DNA of 64,000 bases from Podospora pseudocomata (lineage: Eukaryota; Ascomycota; Sordariomycetes; Sordariales; Podosporaceae). Below are positions 1 through 11,087 of the stretch, in pieces. The notes beneath the pieces are model-generated. The model worked only from the letters and a program-made list of their open reading frames with translations. It did no database searches and was not told where the DNA came from. A program made the translations under genes and the position numbers. Numbering within the stretch: position 1 is the first letter of the stretch; each line of letters begins with the position of its first letter. The stretch covers positions 3,075,501-3,139,500 of the forward strand of contig NC_085887.1 of NCBI RefSeq assembly GCF_035222375.1, in the 5' to 3' direction.

Positions 1-3000
1 GATGGTTGGATGAGGAGCATTGGAAGCTGAGGAAAAAGCAACTCACCGATTGGATAGATGTATGACAGTGGTGCTGCTGCAGCATCGTCAGGGGTGTGCA
101 GGTATGGCCTGGTCCCTGCCATTCTGTTGCCTTGCCCTGTTACCGCAGTTGACACGAACAGCTGGTCAAGACAGCGTGGGGCCGGGCCGTACTACCTACT
201 ACCCACACGCCGGAGTCGGGCAGGGGCCTAGGGTCGGGTGCCTGTGGAAGAAGGTTGTGTGGTGGACGGAACTTGACGGAACGAGATGTCTCGTCAGGAA
301 ACGCGGCAAGGTGCCAGATCCGCCGTGGTATGTCCAGTTTCCCTCGATATCGAGGGCTGGTTGATCAAGCCGGATCCAATCAGGTCTGTGGTGACGGGGT
401 GATGGCTTAGGGCCAAGAGGGGATTGGAAGCCTCGAGCGGACGGGTCTTGGTTAAAGGTGTTCGGCAGCGGTTGAGAGACACCAAAATACCCGAGCACTG
501 TCTCCAGGAAAAGACCCAGCTAGGTGGACTGCCAGTGTGTCGTACGGCGGCGGTGCTGAGAACCCGAACGCAGAGGGGCCGTCAAGGAGGACCCCACAGT
601 GTGACGGTCAAATGTCGCGTTTGGGGATGGGTGGGAGCAGGAAATGATAATGGATGGGAAAGGAGGTTGGTGGCCAAGAGTTGTCATGTGTACATCTGAC
701 TGTAATAGGCTGCCCACAACCCGGAAAGTTGTTTGGAGCTGCTGGTGAGGTGTTGTGAGGCTGGGAAAGAGAGAGGCAGAAGCAGAAGCCTGTTGGTGAA
801 CGACGGGACTGAGATGCGCGATGGTGTAACCCCCACTCCAACTGTGCAAACTGCTGCCCCGCACCAGTCAAATATGCAGTGCTCATTGCTGGCTGATCCA
901 GGGGGTTTGACACGGGATAGGGAAGTGGGTGTAATTCGAGAAGACTCCAGATGATCGGTAGATGGATATTGTTGCTCTCTATTTTGTTCAAGACCATTGT
1001 CCAGTACGAGCAATAGAGGCTCGTGACAGCTCACGACACCAGAAAGATGGAGATATGGGGGAGCGGGCTGATCGATCTGTCGTCACCACGGATAACACAA
1101 AAGCTTGTCTCCGATATGGTCCGTGCAGCTTGCTACCTTAGTAATCAGCTCAACATCCAGGGTAACAGTGATGACTTTCTTCAACAGAGGCTGAACTACA
1201 CTCTTCAAACATGTTTCACCGCCTGGAAACAATGAAATTTGCAGGATTTGACTCACCCGCTCGGCTCCCATCCACTAGTCTTCGACACTCGGCATCTCAG
1301 GTGACGTTGGCATGGAGAGTACGAAGTATATGTGGACCACAGACGGTGTTCCGTCGGCAGTGGCAGTCAAGCCACGATGAACCAGACAGAACCAAGCCTG
1401 ACTCGGTGGATTCATGTCCCAGGTTTCAATTTCTTGTGTTGGAAGCGTTGCAACACAGATGAAAACCCCCACACAAGAGAGGTTCCATAGCCCGTCTTTG
1501 TTCCTCGTGAAGTACCCTCCAATTCTCTCTTCTTTCGGCACGGAAGTCTTGAGAAAAATATACCGGGGAACCAAACCCGAACACTGGGAAGCGGAACCGT
1601 GGCGTCAAACCCCCTGTCTGACCGCCCAGTGACAGCTAGGGAGTCCCGAACAGAGGTGCCATGCCAGTGTTGCCAGTCGCCAGATACCTGGAGGTAGAGT
1701 GAGGTGGTGGCATCTGTAAGCGGGAGGTGGACAAGTTCCTACTACCTCTACCCCACGCGACCGGGAGCTTTTTCATTGCTCCATAGGTACTCGGCCAAAA
1801 CTGGCAAAATCTTAGTTGCTCTTCTTGTTGGAGCTTCCTTTCTCCCTCATTGTGCTCTACCTCTTCCCCATGGCTTTTTCATCACGCCGAGCTCCGCGAT
1901 GCCCCTCGCCGCCATGAGGTGTGGGGAACCCGGAACCCTGGGGAAGCAGAAGGCTTGAGTGCTATGTGAACTGCCCCCATGCCACGGCAGCACACACACC
2001 ACATGAGGTCCAAAGAAGTAGAGGTTGCAGGGGACCTCTCGATGGCTCGGCTTGTCCCAACCCAAAGAGACTTTTTCTGTTCTCCCCCATGGGGCCATAG
2101 CCATGTACCTGTACGAATGATGTACGCCGTAAAGCATAAAAGCCAACTCTATCCCGCTGCAAAAGCTGCCCCTCCTTCTTTTTGATCTGGGGGGCACAAA
2201 CGGTGTGCCCACCAGCAAGAGTCCAGAGCTACCTCCCTGATTGAGAGTCTGAGACTGCTTGTGCTTTGGCTGGCAGCATTACCCTGCAGGTGCTCGCTCA
2301 TCCACGTAGCAACAACGGTATTTTTATTTTATTTTCGTTCCCCCCCCCCCCTCCCCCCCTTTCGAGTGCCCTGACCTGCGGGTGTGGTCCAGGCCTATCG
2401 ACCTGATTCCTTCAGCTGTCGTTGTTGTGTGGGCGACCGCCTTTCAAAGGGCCAGCTGGACTCCGTTGCCGGCCGCCGAGCGCGTTCGCGTAAAGAGCCA
2501 AAAGCCAAAAAGTTCTTCTCCGACGCCAACGTCGCGCAACTCCAACGCCCCCTTGTCGGCCACGAACCACAACCTCCGACTGCTCTCCCGAAGCTTTTCG
2601 CCTTCGTGGTAGAGCTTCACACTCTCTTCCGCCTCCCAGAGCGCCACCGAGCTTCTCTTGCTGCAGCAGAACACCTGTTCGTAACACAAGAGTAGCGGAG
2701 GGACCAGAACTGCCCGTGGACCAGGACCGAGAACTGCGCCGCACCTCTCTCGCTCATCAAACCTCCCACTCGCTCATTCACTTGCCTTGCTCCTGCTCGC
2801 AAGGCGAGCTTTGACAGGGGACCATATTCACTTGGTGCTTGCTCTCTCCAGACGTGAATTGAGCTTCACCAGCCCATTCATTCCAGGCCATTCACCACTC
2901 GCCCCACAGGCCTCTCAACGTTCACTGAGACGGACATATTTAAGCCATCACCGTCTGTCACAAACCTTGGCCAGAACACCACCATCTCTGACTTCTGCCC

Positions 3001-3227
3001 ACACCCAAGCAACTACTTCTTCTCCGACCATGCCTGCCAACAATCTTTAAGCAAGAGGCTGCACTCACTGCATCCCACAGCCCCATCACTGCGCTCGGAA
3101 AGACATCCACTCACCCCTATCACAACATACCCCGATCACCCACGTCATTTGCCAACTTGCGCTCGCATCGAGTACTCATCTGCACCCCTCAACAATCAAA
3201 ACCCGCGGTTTCACAGCAGTAGTCACA
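1..3227. other. Intergenic region, no gene recognised; includes 5' leader of the Nudix gene
   Basis: Open frames here are short, overlap on both strands and show no recognisable domain, so I call no gene. A C-rich tract lies at about 2341-2361. From about 2380 to 3227 the plus strand is rich in C, CT and CA with few long frames, as in fungal promoters and 5' leaders, and probably belongs to the gene that starts at 3228. An exon whose partner lies left of the window cannot be excluded. Confidence 0.5.
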
Positions 3228-3846
3228 ATGGCCGCCAGCGGGAGCAATCGTCCCATGGAGTCGCGTACCGGGCGTGTTAAGCAGAGTAAGTCGCTTCGGC
3301 CAAGTCCTTGGGAAATGCTTGTTTCAAGGTTCCCACTGCTTATGTGGGCTTGTGTTTTTGGGAGACCTCCAAACGGACGGGTCAAACTGACTTTCTTGCC
3401 TCACAGGGTACAACAGTAAAGGCGAGCGTCTGGTGGCTGGAGTGGTCCCTCTGTCAGCCGACAAGAGCTATGTGCTCATGATTCAGTCTACTCGGCGCAA
3501 GGGTTGGGTCCTCCCCAAGGGTGGCTGGGAGCTGGACGAGGAGTGCACAGAGGCGGCTGCCCGCGAGGCTTGGGAGGAGGCTGGGATCCTAGTGACGATC
3601 GACTATGATTTGGGCGACATCGAAGAGACCAGTCCCCGCAAGAAGAACAGCTCATCCGGCAAATCCAAGCAGAAGGAGGCGGCCCTTTACCGATTTTATG
3701 AGGCGACGGTCAACAGCGAGGAGATTGAGTGGCCCGAGAAGGAGAAGCGGGAGCGCAAGTGGTTCACGTTTGCCGAAGCCTTTGAGCAACTCAAGGACCG
3801 CCCCGAGCTTCAAACCGCCTTGCAGCGTTCCACCATGAAGAGGTAG
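3228..3846 (+). CDS. APS1: Diphosphoinositol polyphosphate phosphohydrolase (Nudix family, Aps1/DIPP-like)
   Basis: Two exons, 3228-3285 and 3407-3846, encode 165 aa; the intron starts GTAAGT and ends CACAG. The splice restores an Arg-Tyr-Asn-Ser-Lys-Gly-Glu-Arg stretch just before the Nudix fold. A full Nudix box (GX5EX7REXXEEXG) runs from GGWELDE to REAWEEAGI, near residues 49-71, after a GWVLPKGG strand typical of the DIPP/Aps1 branch. This family hydrolyses diphosphoinositol polyphosphates and often diadenosine polyphosphates in the cytosol; the exact substrate is inferred. A short Lys/Ser-rich insertion follows the box. The length fits the family. The start is the first ATG in frame and gives the usual short N-terminal tail. 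Confidence 0.85.
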
Positions 3847-4743
3847 TCGCGATGCTTGGCCATATCACAAGGACGACAAAATTGCCGACCCTTGACCTGC
3901 CCAGTCGCAAAGCAAAGCGCAAAGCGGGAACTTGGGAGTTAAATGGACTGGGGCTATTTCTAGTTCAGGATCGATCAAGCCGGTGTTGCTTCCTCTGGGA
4001 AATCATCTGATATGGCAGATGTTTCGCCTTCTCTTTTTTGTCTTTTTCCATCTTGGTGTTCTTCCGTGTCCTTTTGTGAAAGGCTATTTGTTTCTTCTCT
4101 AGGTCTTATCATGCGAACCTAGCTCCGGCTGGTTTTGCATATGGCTCTAAGGGGGTTATGCATCTCGAAGTGGTCCTGATAGATCTGCGCGCGCGATTTG
4201 TTTTGGGGGCCTCGGAGTCTCGTATTTCCTCATGTCAGACAAAAATTGGTGTTTTGGGTGGCCGATGTTCTCTTTCATTTCATCTTGCGAGTTTTGTTTG
4301 GTAAAAATCATTTGGACATATGGGATACAAAAACCAGGAACAAGGGGTTGGCATTTTGATATTCTCGGGATGATGGTTGCATTTCTGACCCCTACATATT
4401 TTAGAAGAGACCGTGGGGAAGACGTGGTTTTACACAAAAATGACGAGACGGGGCAATACATGTATCCTCGTCTCTTTCTTTGGCGGGTATTGTCTATTTT
4501 GCATCTAGCATATCACCTAGAAATCACATCTGGACTGTCACCAGTGCCAGACAGCACTTTGACCAGTGCTCCTTCCCAAAGAGAATTTGGTATGGACCTG
4601 ACCTGACGTTCCTTCCTTGGCACACAGCAATCAAGTGCAAAAGGGAAAGTGCCAGTCTACCTAACTTTTGAACTAACGTACCACTCACTCCTCAATTTTT
4701 TCCAGAGAGATGCTGCTGCCTAACGCTTCCCACATGGCTTGCC
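3847..4743. other. Intergenic region
   Basis: This tandem spacer between two plus-strand genes holds the 3' region of the Nudix gene (T-rich around 4020-4110) and the promoter of the next gene. Short frames at 4232-4606 have no recognisable content. Confidence 0.5.
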
Positions 4744-6228
4744 ATGGACGATCTCCAGACAACCGAGTTTGACATTGGAAGCATTGAGGTTGCTACCATA
4801 AATTCCGACCTATCGATTGTTCTCACCAGCTCCTGCGTGCTCTCCTTACCCGCAATCTGGGACCATGTTCCAGACGCCATCGAGCTATATAAAGCCTCCT
4901 CTGAAGCAATTATATGGATAGCCAAGGCAGGTGGTGATTGTCGGGTGGAATTCTCAACACTGTTGAACGGCGAACCCCTTGATGTTGCAGGCCTAGACCC
5001 TGACGCTGAAGTCACAATCTCTCACTTGGCCGCCGGGTGCGGAGTAAGACCACCTACATTCCTGTCCTGTCGTCTTGTATTGGTTACTGACATGCCTTAG
5101 ATCTGGCTGGAGCTCGGTCTTGATCTTCGACTGAAACACGCGACGCATCCTGAGCTTGAACATAGCAATCCCGAGGCTGTCTACTTTCTACACCACCCAG
5201 ACCTGTCCTCCAGTCTGATCGCACCGCCCGAACTACCATTTGCCAGCTTTCAAGAGTTGAAAGTAGATATCCATTATCACATCAATATGTCATACTCAAC
5301 AGACGATCAAACCGAGGCCACAGAAACGACTGGGTTGCCCTTGGAGGACAGATTGGAGGAAGCCATGACACTGCTGGACATTGGGCTTCAGAAGCTGATC
5401 GGAGTCAAGAAAAGCATACCGGGGGTGAAGGTCACAAAATCCAACAATGATTTGCCTTCGTTGATTGGCATTGCCCCAGCCGTATGGAACATCCCATACT
5501 TACAGGTGAGACCCTTACATCGCAATCGGTATCCCAGTGACAGCGACTAACAGCTGGCGTAGTCGATGACAGTACACGCGCAAATGATCCCTTCTCTGGC
5601 AAGAAGTATCGTCCGGCTGAAACACTCCCAGTCACCCAGTCTTCGGAGAAAGGTTGAGGGGTTGATGCCAGGCGATATTGACCCAGAAATATGGGATGTC
5701 GATGACGAAATCGAGGACGAAATCCGCAAACGCCTTTGGCTTCGATGCCAGACGGGTATTCGGTCGGATCCGATCCAAAGAATCAGCACATCTCAGACAA
5801 ACGCAGATGACAATAGGCAGGAGGAAGCTCCCCAGAGACTCCTTGGTGGACCAAAGTCTGCGGAGGAGAGATGTGGTCCTCATGAATGCGGAGAGGCCAT
5901 CATCAACCCTCTCCATTATGCTTCCACAGCGAACCAACTTGCACACTATTGCGACATTCCAGAAGGCATTTACGACGACGATAACGACTATGATGAGGGA
6001 TACGATGCTGATGACAGCCCCTCAGAGACCAATTCATTTTCACCTTACTCTTCCTCCGACATTGGAGCCCTTCATTCAGACGACTGGCAAGGCAGTTCCG
6101 AAGCTGAGTACTTCTACACAGATGGACAAGGGAATGTGGTCACCCTCCAGCGGGATAGTGATTCTACAGAACCAGAGGCCGTAGGATGGGATCGCAGCTC
6201 GAGTATTGACACCATGGACTTTGAATAA
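4744..6228 (+). CDS. Hypothetical protein with acidic C-terminal region
   Basis: I do not recognise this protein. Three exons, 4744-5043, 5101-5505 and 5563-6228, all joined in phase 0, give 456 aa. The donors are GTAAGA and GTGAGA and both acceptors end TAG, which supports a real spliced gene. I see no signal peptide or transmembrane segment. The first ~235 residues look globular. The last third is disordered and very acidic, with Asp/Tyr-rich runs near residues 370-395 followed by a Ser/Glu/Asp-rich tail. An upstream ATG at 4710 is out of frame. A nuclear or cytosolic role is possible, but nothing in the sequence fixes a function. Confidence 0.7.
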
Positions 6229-6737
6229 TGCTCAGACGACGAACACACGACAAGGGACTGTGAAGAGGAAAGTTGAAGATGTGTTATATGTACGACGAAT
6301 CATGATGCCAGGTCGGTCAAAATGACAAAACCCGGCTCTTCAAAGCCGCCACAACCTAGACACCGACCAGACCATCGCCATAGAGCTGTACCTGCCCATC
6401 AGCAGCTCACAACGACATCCCAAACCAGGGTGAGCCGACCAAGCCGCGACCGCACGTTCTTGTCCAAGCGCCCAAAACGATGATGCATCGAAATATCCCC
6501 TTTCCGGACCAGAATTCTTGCCCAACCACTGGGGCCGAACGTACGGTTCCTGGGCCTTCCACCCATGTATCCACGCCTAGGTAGAATTCGCCCACTTTCC
6601 AGCCCTTCAAACCTTTCAGCCTCCACGACGTACTGGATGGATAGCCTGGTTTATAGCATCGATTGCCAAGTCAAAATCGTCTTCTCCCTCCCTTTTGATG
6701 GAATGCGGTTTCCCAAGCGTCACGGTGCGCCCCAAAT
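6229..6737. other. Convergent intergenic region
   Basis: This spacer lies between two converging genes and presumably holds both 3' untranslated ends. No conserved frame or RNA was recognised. Confidence 0.5.
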
Positions 6738-6971
6738 TTATTTCTTGGCGCCACCACCCTTCTCAGCCTGCTTCTTCTTTTTCTTGTCCTCCTTTGCCTT
6801 CTTCTGTTCGGGCTTCATGGTGGCGTAGTGGATGTACCAGATGAGGACGCACTGGAGGATGATAGTGACAAGAACGATGAGAAGGATGGTGAAGAGGATG
6901 GGCTGGTCGTTGAGGACGGCGACGGCTTCTGGCGTGGCGCCAATGCTGGAGAACCAATCGAATTGACCCAT
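6738..6971 (-). CDS. Small single-pass membrane protein with Lys-rich tail
   Basis: A single-exon frame of 77 aa. The first ~24 residues are short and soluble. One strongly hydrophobic helix (ILFTILLIVLVTIILQCVLI, about residues 25-44) follows, then a cytosolic-type tail dominated by Lys, Glu and Gly. The arrangement is that of a small anchored ER or organelle membrane subunit. The ATG sits in a good fungal context (AATCAAAATGG). It is not Ost4, which lies elsewhere in this window, and I do not recognise a family. The sharp soluble/hydrophobic/basic layout and absence of a rival frame argue that it is real. It diverges from the ribosomal protein gene on its right. Confidence 0.65.
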   Translation of the reverse strand: MGQFDWFSSIGATPEAVAVLNDQPILFTILLIVLVTIILQCVLIWYIHYATMKPEQKKAKEDKKKKKQAEKGGGAKK

Positions 6972-8094
6972 TTTGATTACGTGTGGTGGTTATATAAATG
7001 GTATGTGGTGGCGCGTAAATGGAATATGCTATCGGGGGATATCGCAAAGATGACTTGATGTCTCGGACGGATGAAGAAGGTAGTGTGATCAAAGAGGCTC
7101 TGCCTGCTCGCCGGAATAGAATAATTAAATGTACAGGGCAAAAATGAACGTGTTGAAGATTATGGGTTTGAAGGTGAGAATATCTCACGATGCTTTTGGA
7201 GGAGGAGGCAAAAAGGAAAGGATGGGCGCGTGGAGTGGGTGAGTGGGCAAGGGGGAAGATTATAGGATAAAACCTCAGACGTCACAATCAAAAAGCGGTG
7301 CAATTGATTTAAAAGGGCGACGTTCTCGGCGGATGGCCACATGGTCTTCAGTAGGCGGCAAAAAGGGGGCTTGGGGGGTCGTTTCAGGTCTGCGACAGAG
7401 CGAAGAAAGTCGCACGATGGGGGGATGGGGGATTAGGTAAGCTTGGTTGGGGGGGTGGTGATTGGTTGGTGGGGGGGAGTATCGTGGATTGTGTTTTGGG
7501 TTGGGCCGTGCTGATGGGTGGTGGATGGGCGCACTGTTGGGAATGTGAGGAACGGGAGATCTTCTTCTGCGGGTGTTTTATGAGATTGTTTTGGAGGTTG
7601 ATGAATGGGAAGGGAATATGAGTGCAAAGGGGGATCACATGACCCAACACGTGATGACCCCAGATCTCGGATCTGCCAAGAATTTGGACACTGTTTAAGC
7701 CTGAAAAGTTGGGAATGAACAAAATCCCCGGCTTGTCCCGCTCGTTGCAAAAGGTGGGATGTTCGAAAACGCCCGGACCAATTTCCAATTGGAAAGAAGC
7801 TTGGACCCAAAAAAACTGTTGGACGTTCGGTTGCTCGTTCGTCTGTTTCGAGAGGTGTGTGAGTGAGCGAGCGAGCGAGCGAGCTTCTTCCCGGCCGATA
7901 ATTTCAAGACTTTTTCTAAACGGTCGGCAGTTGAATCTTTTCGGGTGTAATTCAAAAGGGGGAACCTACAGACGACGCCAGAGTTACAGTAGCGACCGCC
8001 GAAGCTCTCTCCCTCCGGGGACAGCGACATCCTTTCCCACCCCGCCGTAAACCACCCCCCCGCCGCGGGACATACACATATAACGACGGAAGCT
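6972..8094. other. Divergent promoter region
   Basis: This spacer serves the 77-aa membrane protein on the left and uS5m on the right. It contains G-rich plus-strand tracts (about 7425-7500) and a short GAGC repeat near 7865-7884. No further gene was recognised; the overlapping minus-strand frames here are antisense to the leader and lack domains. Confidence 0.5.
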
Positions 8095-9732
8095 ATGAGT
8101 GTGGCAGCTCGCCCAGCAGCCAGGAGGCTCGCCTCCTCGGTTGGCTTCCTCTCGACGACAGCCCCGACGACAACCACTTCCACAACCTCGTCCTCGTCCT
8201 CTCGAACACCACCACAATCCCGCCCCTTCTCCTCCACCCCCGCCCCCCAAGCCCGCAAGCACCGCTTCCGCAGCATCACCGCCCACGAAATGGGCCTCAT
8301 CAAAAAGAACCCCGCCGCCGTCCCAGACGAGGAAATAGAAAAGCTCCGCGCCAAGTCCCGATTCCGCCCCCTCACCTCCCGCGACCTGGGCGTGCCCGAA
8401 AAACGCGACCCCCTGGCCTCCCAGGAGAGCCTCGACGAGTTCACGGCGGAAACCTTCACAAAGTACACCCCCGCCGAAAAAGCCGAGCTCGCCAGGATGT
8501 ACACCCCCGAGCAAATCGCCGCCCTCGAGGCCGGCGAAGCGACCATCAACCCCAGGGATCTCACCATTCAGGGGAGGCTGAGAACCGACATCTACCGTAT
8601 GCCGTATATTGACGACTTTGCCGAGCACCAGCCCATTATCGACAAGCGCCCCCCCGCCTCCCGCAGCAGGAAGATCTCCCCCCCCGACCCGAACGCGAGG
8701 TTCATGAACACGGATGAGTTTGTTAGTGATTTGATCCAGTGGGCGGACAAGTTTCGTGTTGGGGAGCCAACGGGGACGTTGAGGAGACTGGAGGACTTTG
8801 TTCCGGAGGAGTGGAAAAAGGTCAAGGAGGGACAGTGGCCTGGGGAGGTGAGGGATGATGCTCACAAGGAGTTTAAAAAGTATCTGCAGGAGGAGATCAA
8901 CAAGGCGGCCAAGCAGCAGGAGAATGGGGGGGTTGTGAGCGGCGGGCCGACGGATGCTGATGTGCTGAGTTATATCATTGAGCGGTCGGTCATGACGGAC
9001 AAGAATATTCAGACTCAAAGCTCGCTCGCGCTGGCGTTGCCGGATAAGGTGCCTGGTGTGGCGGGGTTGTACAAGGCGGCGGTTGACCCGGCGGATGAGG
9101 GGTTGGACGAGACGGGTATCTACCAGGATTTGAAGAGGAGGAGCGGGATGAGCGTGCAGGAGATTCTGGCGCTGCAGTGCAAGACGTTGGTGGTGAATTA
9201 TGTGAGCAACCAGACGAGGATGGGCAAGATTCAGAGCACGGTCACGATTGTGGTTGCGGGCAACGGGGACGGGTGGGTGGGGTTGGGGTATGCGAAGAGC
9301 CAGGAGCCGATGGTGGCGGCCACGAAGGCGAGGTTGGACGCCATCAGCAAGATGAGGCCGGTGAGGAGGTATGAGAATAGGACGATTTTTGGGAACGTGG
9401 AGGCCAAGGTTTCGGGGACGGTGGTGAAGTTGTTTGCTAGGCCGCCTGGTATTTTTTTCCCCTTTGATCCTCGAAGTTGCGGTGATGCTGACGAGAGAAA
9501 AAAAAAAACAGGGTTCGGTCTGAGAGTCCAGCACCGCATTTTCGAAATCTGCCGCGCGGCGGGTATTTATGATCTGTCGGCTCGCGTCCCCCGGTCTCGC
9601 AACCCGATGAACACGGTCAAGGCCACGTTTGAGGCGCTGTTTAACCAAAAGGACCCCGAGGAGATCGCCATGGGACGGGGGAGGAAGCTGGTGGATGTGA
9701 GAAAGGTGTATTATGGCGGTGCTACTCAGTAA
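8095..9732 (+). CDS. MRPS5: Mitochondrial small-subunit ribosomal protein uS5m
   Basis: Two exons, 8095-9448 and 9512-9732, encode 524 aa. The N-terminus is Ala/Arg/Ser/Thr-rich without acidic residues, as in a mitochondrial presequence. A long fungal-specific region follows. The C-terminal half carries the S5 domains: the RNA-binding part near QTRMGKIQSTVTIVVAGNG and GWVGLGYAKS, and the C-terminal part near GFGLRVQHRIFEICRAAGI. The protein belongs to the mitoribosome small subunit. The 63-nt intron (9449-9511) has a CTGAC branch point but no in-frame stop, so an unspliced reading would add 21 residues in the middle of a conserved ARPPG/GFGLRV junction; the spliced form matches the family. 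Confidence 0.93.
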   Translation: MSVAARPAARRLASSVGFLSTTAPTTTTSTTSSSSSRTPPQSRPFSSTPAPQARKHRFRSITAHEMGLIKKNPAAVPDEEIEKLRAKSRFRPLTSRDLGVPEKRDPLASQESLDEFTAETFTKYTPAEKAELARMYTPEQIAALEAGEATINPRDLTIQGRLRTDIYRMPYIDDFAEHQPIIDKRPPASRSRKISPPDPNARFMNTDEFVSDLIQWADKFRVGEPTGTLRRLEDFVPEEWKKVKEGQWPGEVRDDAHKEFKKYLQEEINKAAKQQENGGVVSGGPTDADVLSYIIERSVMTDKNIQTQSSLALALPDKVPGVAGLYKAAVDPADEGLDETGIYQDLKRRSGMSVQEILALQCKTLVVNYVSNQTRMGKIQSTVTIVVAGNGDGWVGLGYAKSQEPMVAATKARLDAISKMRPVRRYENRTIFGNVEAKVSGTVVKLFARPPGIFFPFDPRSCGDADERKKKTGFGLRVQHRIFEICRAAGIYDLSARVPRSRNPMNTVKATFEALFNQKDPEEIAMGRGRKLVDVRKVYYGGATQ

Positions 9733-9964
9733 ATCTTGAAACAAAACTTCTCCTGTGCATATAAAAGAACTTTAGAGGGGGGGTGGTAGTGTGTAAGAAA
9801 AGGATGGTAGACATTGTACAATTGTATAAAAACATGTTTGATTCAAGTAAAGGAAATGTAAAAGGAAGGGTGGTGTGAAGCGGTTGTTGTATTGGGTATC
9901 ATATCTTTTGCTTTCCTTGCTCACATCTTTCCTCCTATGATTTGTTATGTCTATATGACTTTTC

Positions 9965-10382
9965 TCACTTATCATCATCATCATCATCATCATCATAGTG
10001 ATCCCCCTCCTGATGTTGTTGTTGTTGTTGATCACCCCCACCGCCCCAGCCCATCTCCTGCTGCAGAACAATGCTGTAGACACTTGCTTTTAGGAGGGTG
10101 AACACCAACGAGGTCTTGCGCTCGAGCTCGCGGAGGCCGTCGAGGATTTCGACTGTGGGGTTGGAGGCTAGGGTGTCGAGGAGGGAGGCGAGCTGTGGGG
10201 TGGAGAGGGGTGTTAGATTTTGACGATGATGATGGTGAAAGGGAAACGAAAGGAGGGAAGGGACAAACCTTTTTCATGTTATCTGCCAACCGCTCATATT
10301 CCTCGAGGACTTCTTGCTCTGTTGGGGTGAGTTCTGGGGGGGAGCCGGGGTGGAGGGCGGAGGTGGGGCGGGGGATGTCCAT
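9965..10382 (-). CDS. DAD3: DASH complex subunit Dad3
   Basis: Two exons on the minus strand, 10269-10382 and 9965-10192, encode 113 aa with a phase-0 junction. The joined core reads TPTEQEVLEEYERLADNMKK followed by LASLLDTLA, the helical signature of Dad3. The DASH/Dam1 complex is a ring at the outer kinetochore that couples chromosomes to spindle microtubules. The last ~20 residues are not family-like: a run of Gln, then eight consecutive Asp, coded by trinucleotide repeats. The ATG chosen is the one directly before the conserved DIPRPTS stretch; an upstream in-frame ATG at 10584-10586 would add a poorly conserved leader. Confidence 0.82.
9967..9996. repeat. ATC/GAT trinucleotide repeat inside Dad3
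   Basis: Eight uninterrupted GAT codons on the minus strand encode an Asp run at the Dad3 C-terminus. A GTT (CAA on the coding strand) run at about 10014-10030 encodes five Gln just before it. Such runs commonly vary in length between strains. Confidence 0.9.
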
Positions 10383-10865
10383 TCTGCTTGCTTTGTGATT
10401 TCTGAGTTGGGTAGGTATGTGGTTGTGAAGGTGAAGGCAAGTGGTAAGTAGTGAGAATATTGTCGTGAGTTGATGAGATATGGCGGTCGTAATAATTGAG
10501 AATGAGAGAAGTGACGCGCGTGGGGTCAAGCTTGAGAGGTGTGATGTGAAGTTGGTGTAATTAAGTGGGGCGAGGGGTGTGTTCAATACGGTTATTTACA
10601 GCTTTACGTGGGATGGGGCGTATATTAAGTCGTTTCAGGGGGTTTGTTGACCATGTCTTTTCACGTTGACCTCCATCAAGATGGTGTTAAAGAGACCGGT
10701 TCAGAATCATTGAGCTGAGTTCATAAGTAAGAAACCGCCTCTGTCAAAGAAGAGCGATACACCCCCCGGATCCGAGGGCGATGAAAATGCGACAAACAAA
10801 ACCCAAACACAAAAGAAAGCCTATTCACCATATAGTCTTCCAAATCCAACCTCCGTCGGACGATG
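10383..10865. other. Intergenic region
   Basis: This is the Dad3 leader and the 3' end of the small gene to the right, both on the minus strand. No additional gene was recognised. Confidence 0.5.
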
Positions 10866-11087
10866 TTATTTCTTCTTCATATCCTTCCCCTTACTCTTAT
10901 CACCGCCACCCTTCTTGTTCCCACCACCACCCTTCCCCTTGGTGCCATCCTTAAGCGGATCACTCCACGTCTCATCACTTCGCCAAGCTGTCATGCTGGC
11001 CCCTTGGCTAGAGTAATACGCCGCGTGCGCAGCCGTGAAGGCGTCGTCTTCTTCTCCTCTGCTGTTGGTGTTATCGCTGAATGACAT
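10866..11087 (-). CDS. Small basic hypothetical protein
   Basis: A single-exon frame of 73 aa with its ATG in good context (ACAAAAGATGT). The N-terminal half is polar with a conserved-looking HAAYYSSQGAS segment near residues 21-31 and Trp residues at about 35 and 41. The C-terminal third is a Gly/Lys tail ending in three Lys. There is no signal peptide or membrane helix. I do not recognise a family. The Lys/Gly tail suggests contact with nucleic acid or ribosome, but that is inference. It lies upstream of Dad3 on the same strand with ~480 bp between them. Confidence 0.55.
   Translation of the reverse strand: MSFSDNTNSRGEEDDAFTAAHAAYYSSQGASMTAWRSDETWSDPLKDGTKGKGGGGNKKGGGDKSKGKDMKKK

Noticed and set aside
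7984-9744. 586-aa minus-strand frame covering the uS5m gene
   Set aside because: Antisense shadow of a well-supported ribosomal protein gene; composition is an artefact of GC-rich third codon positions.
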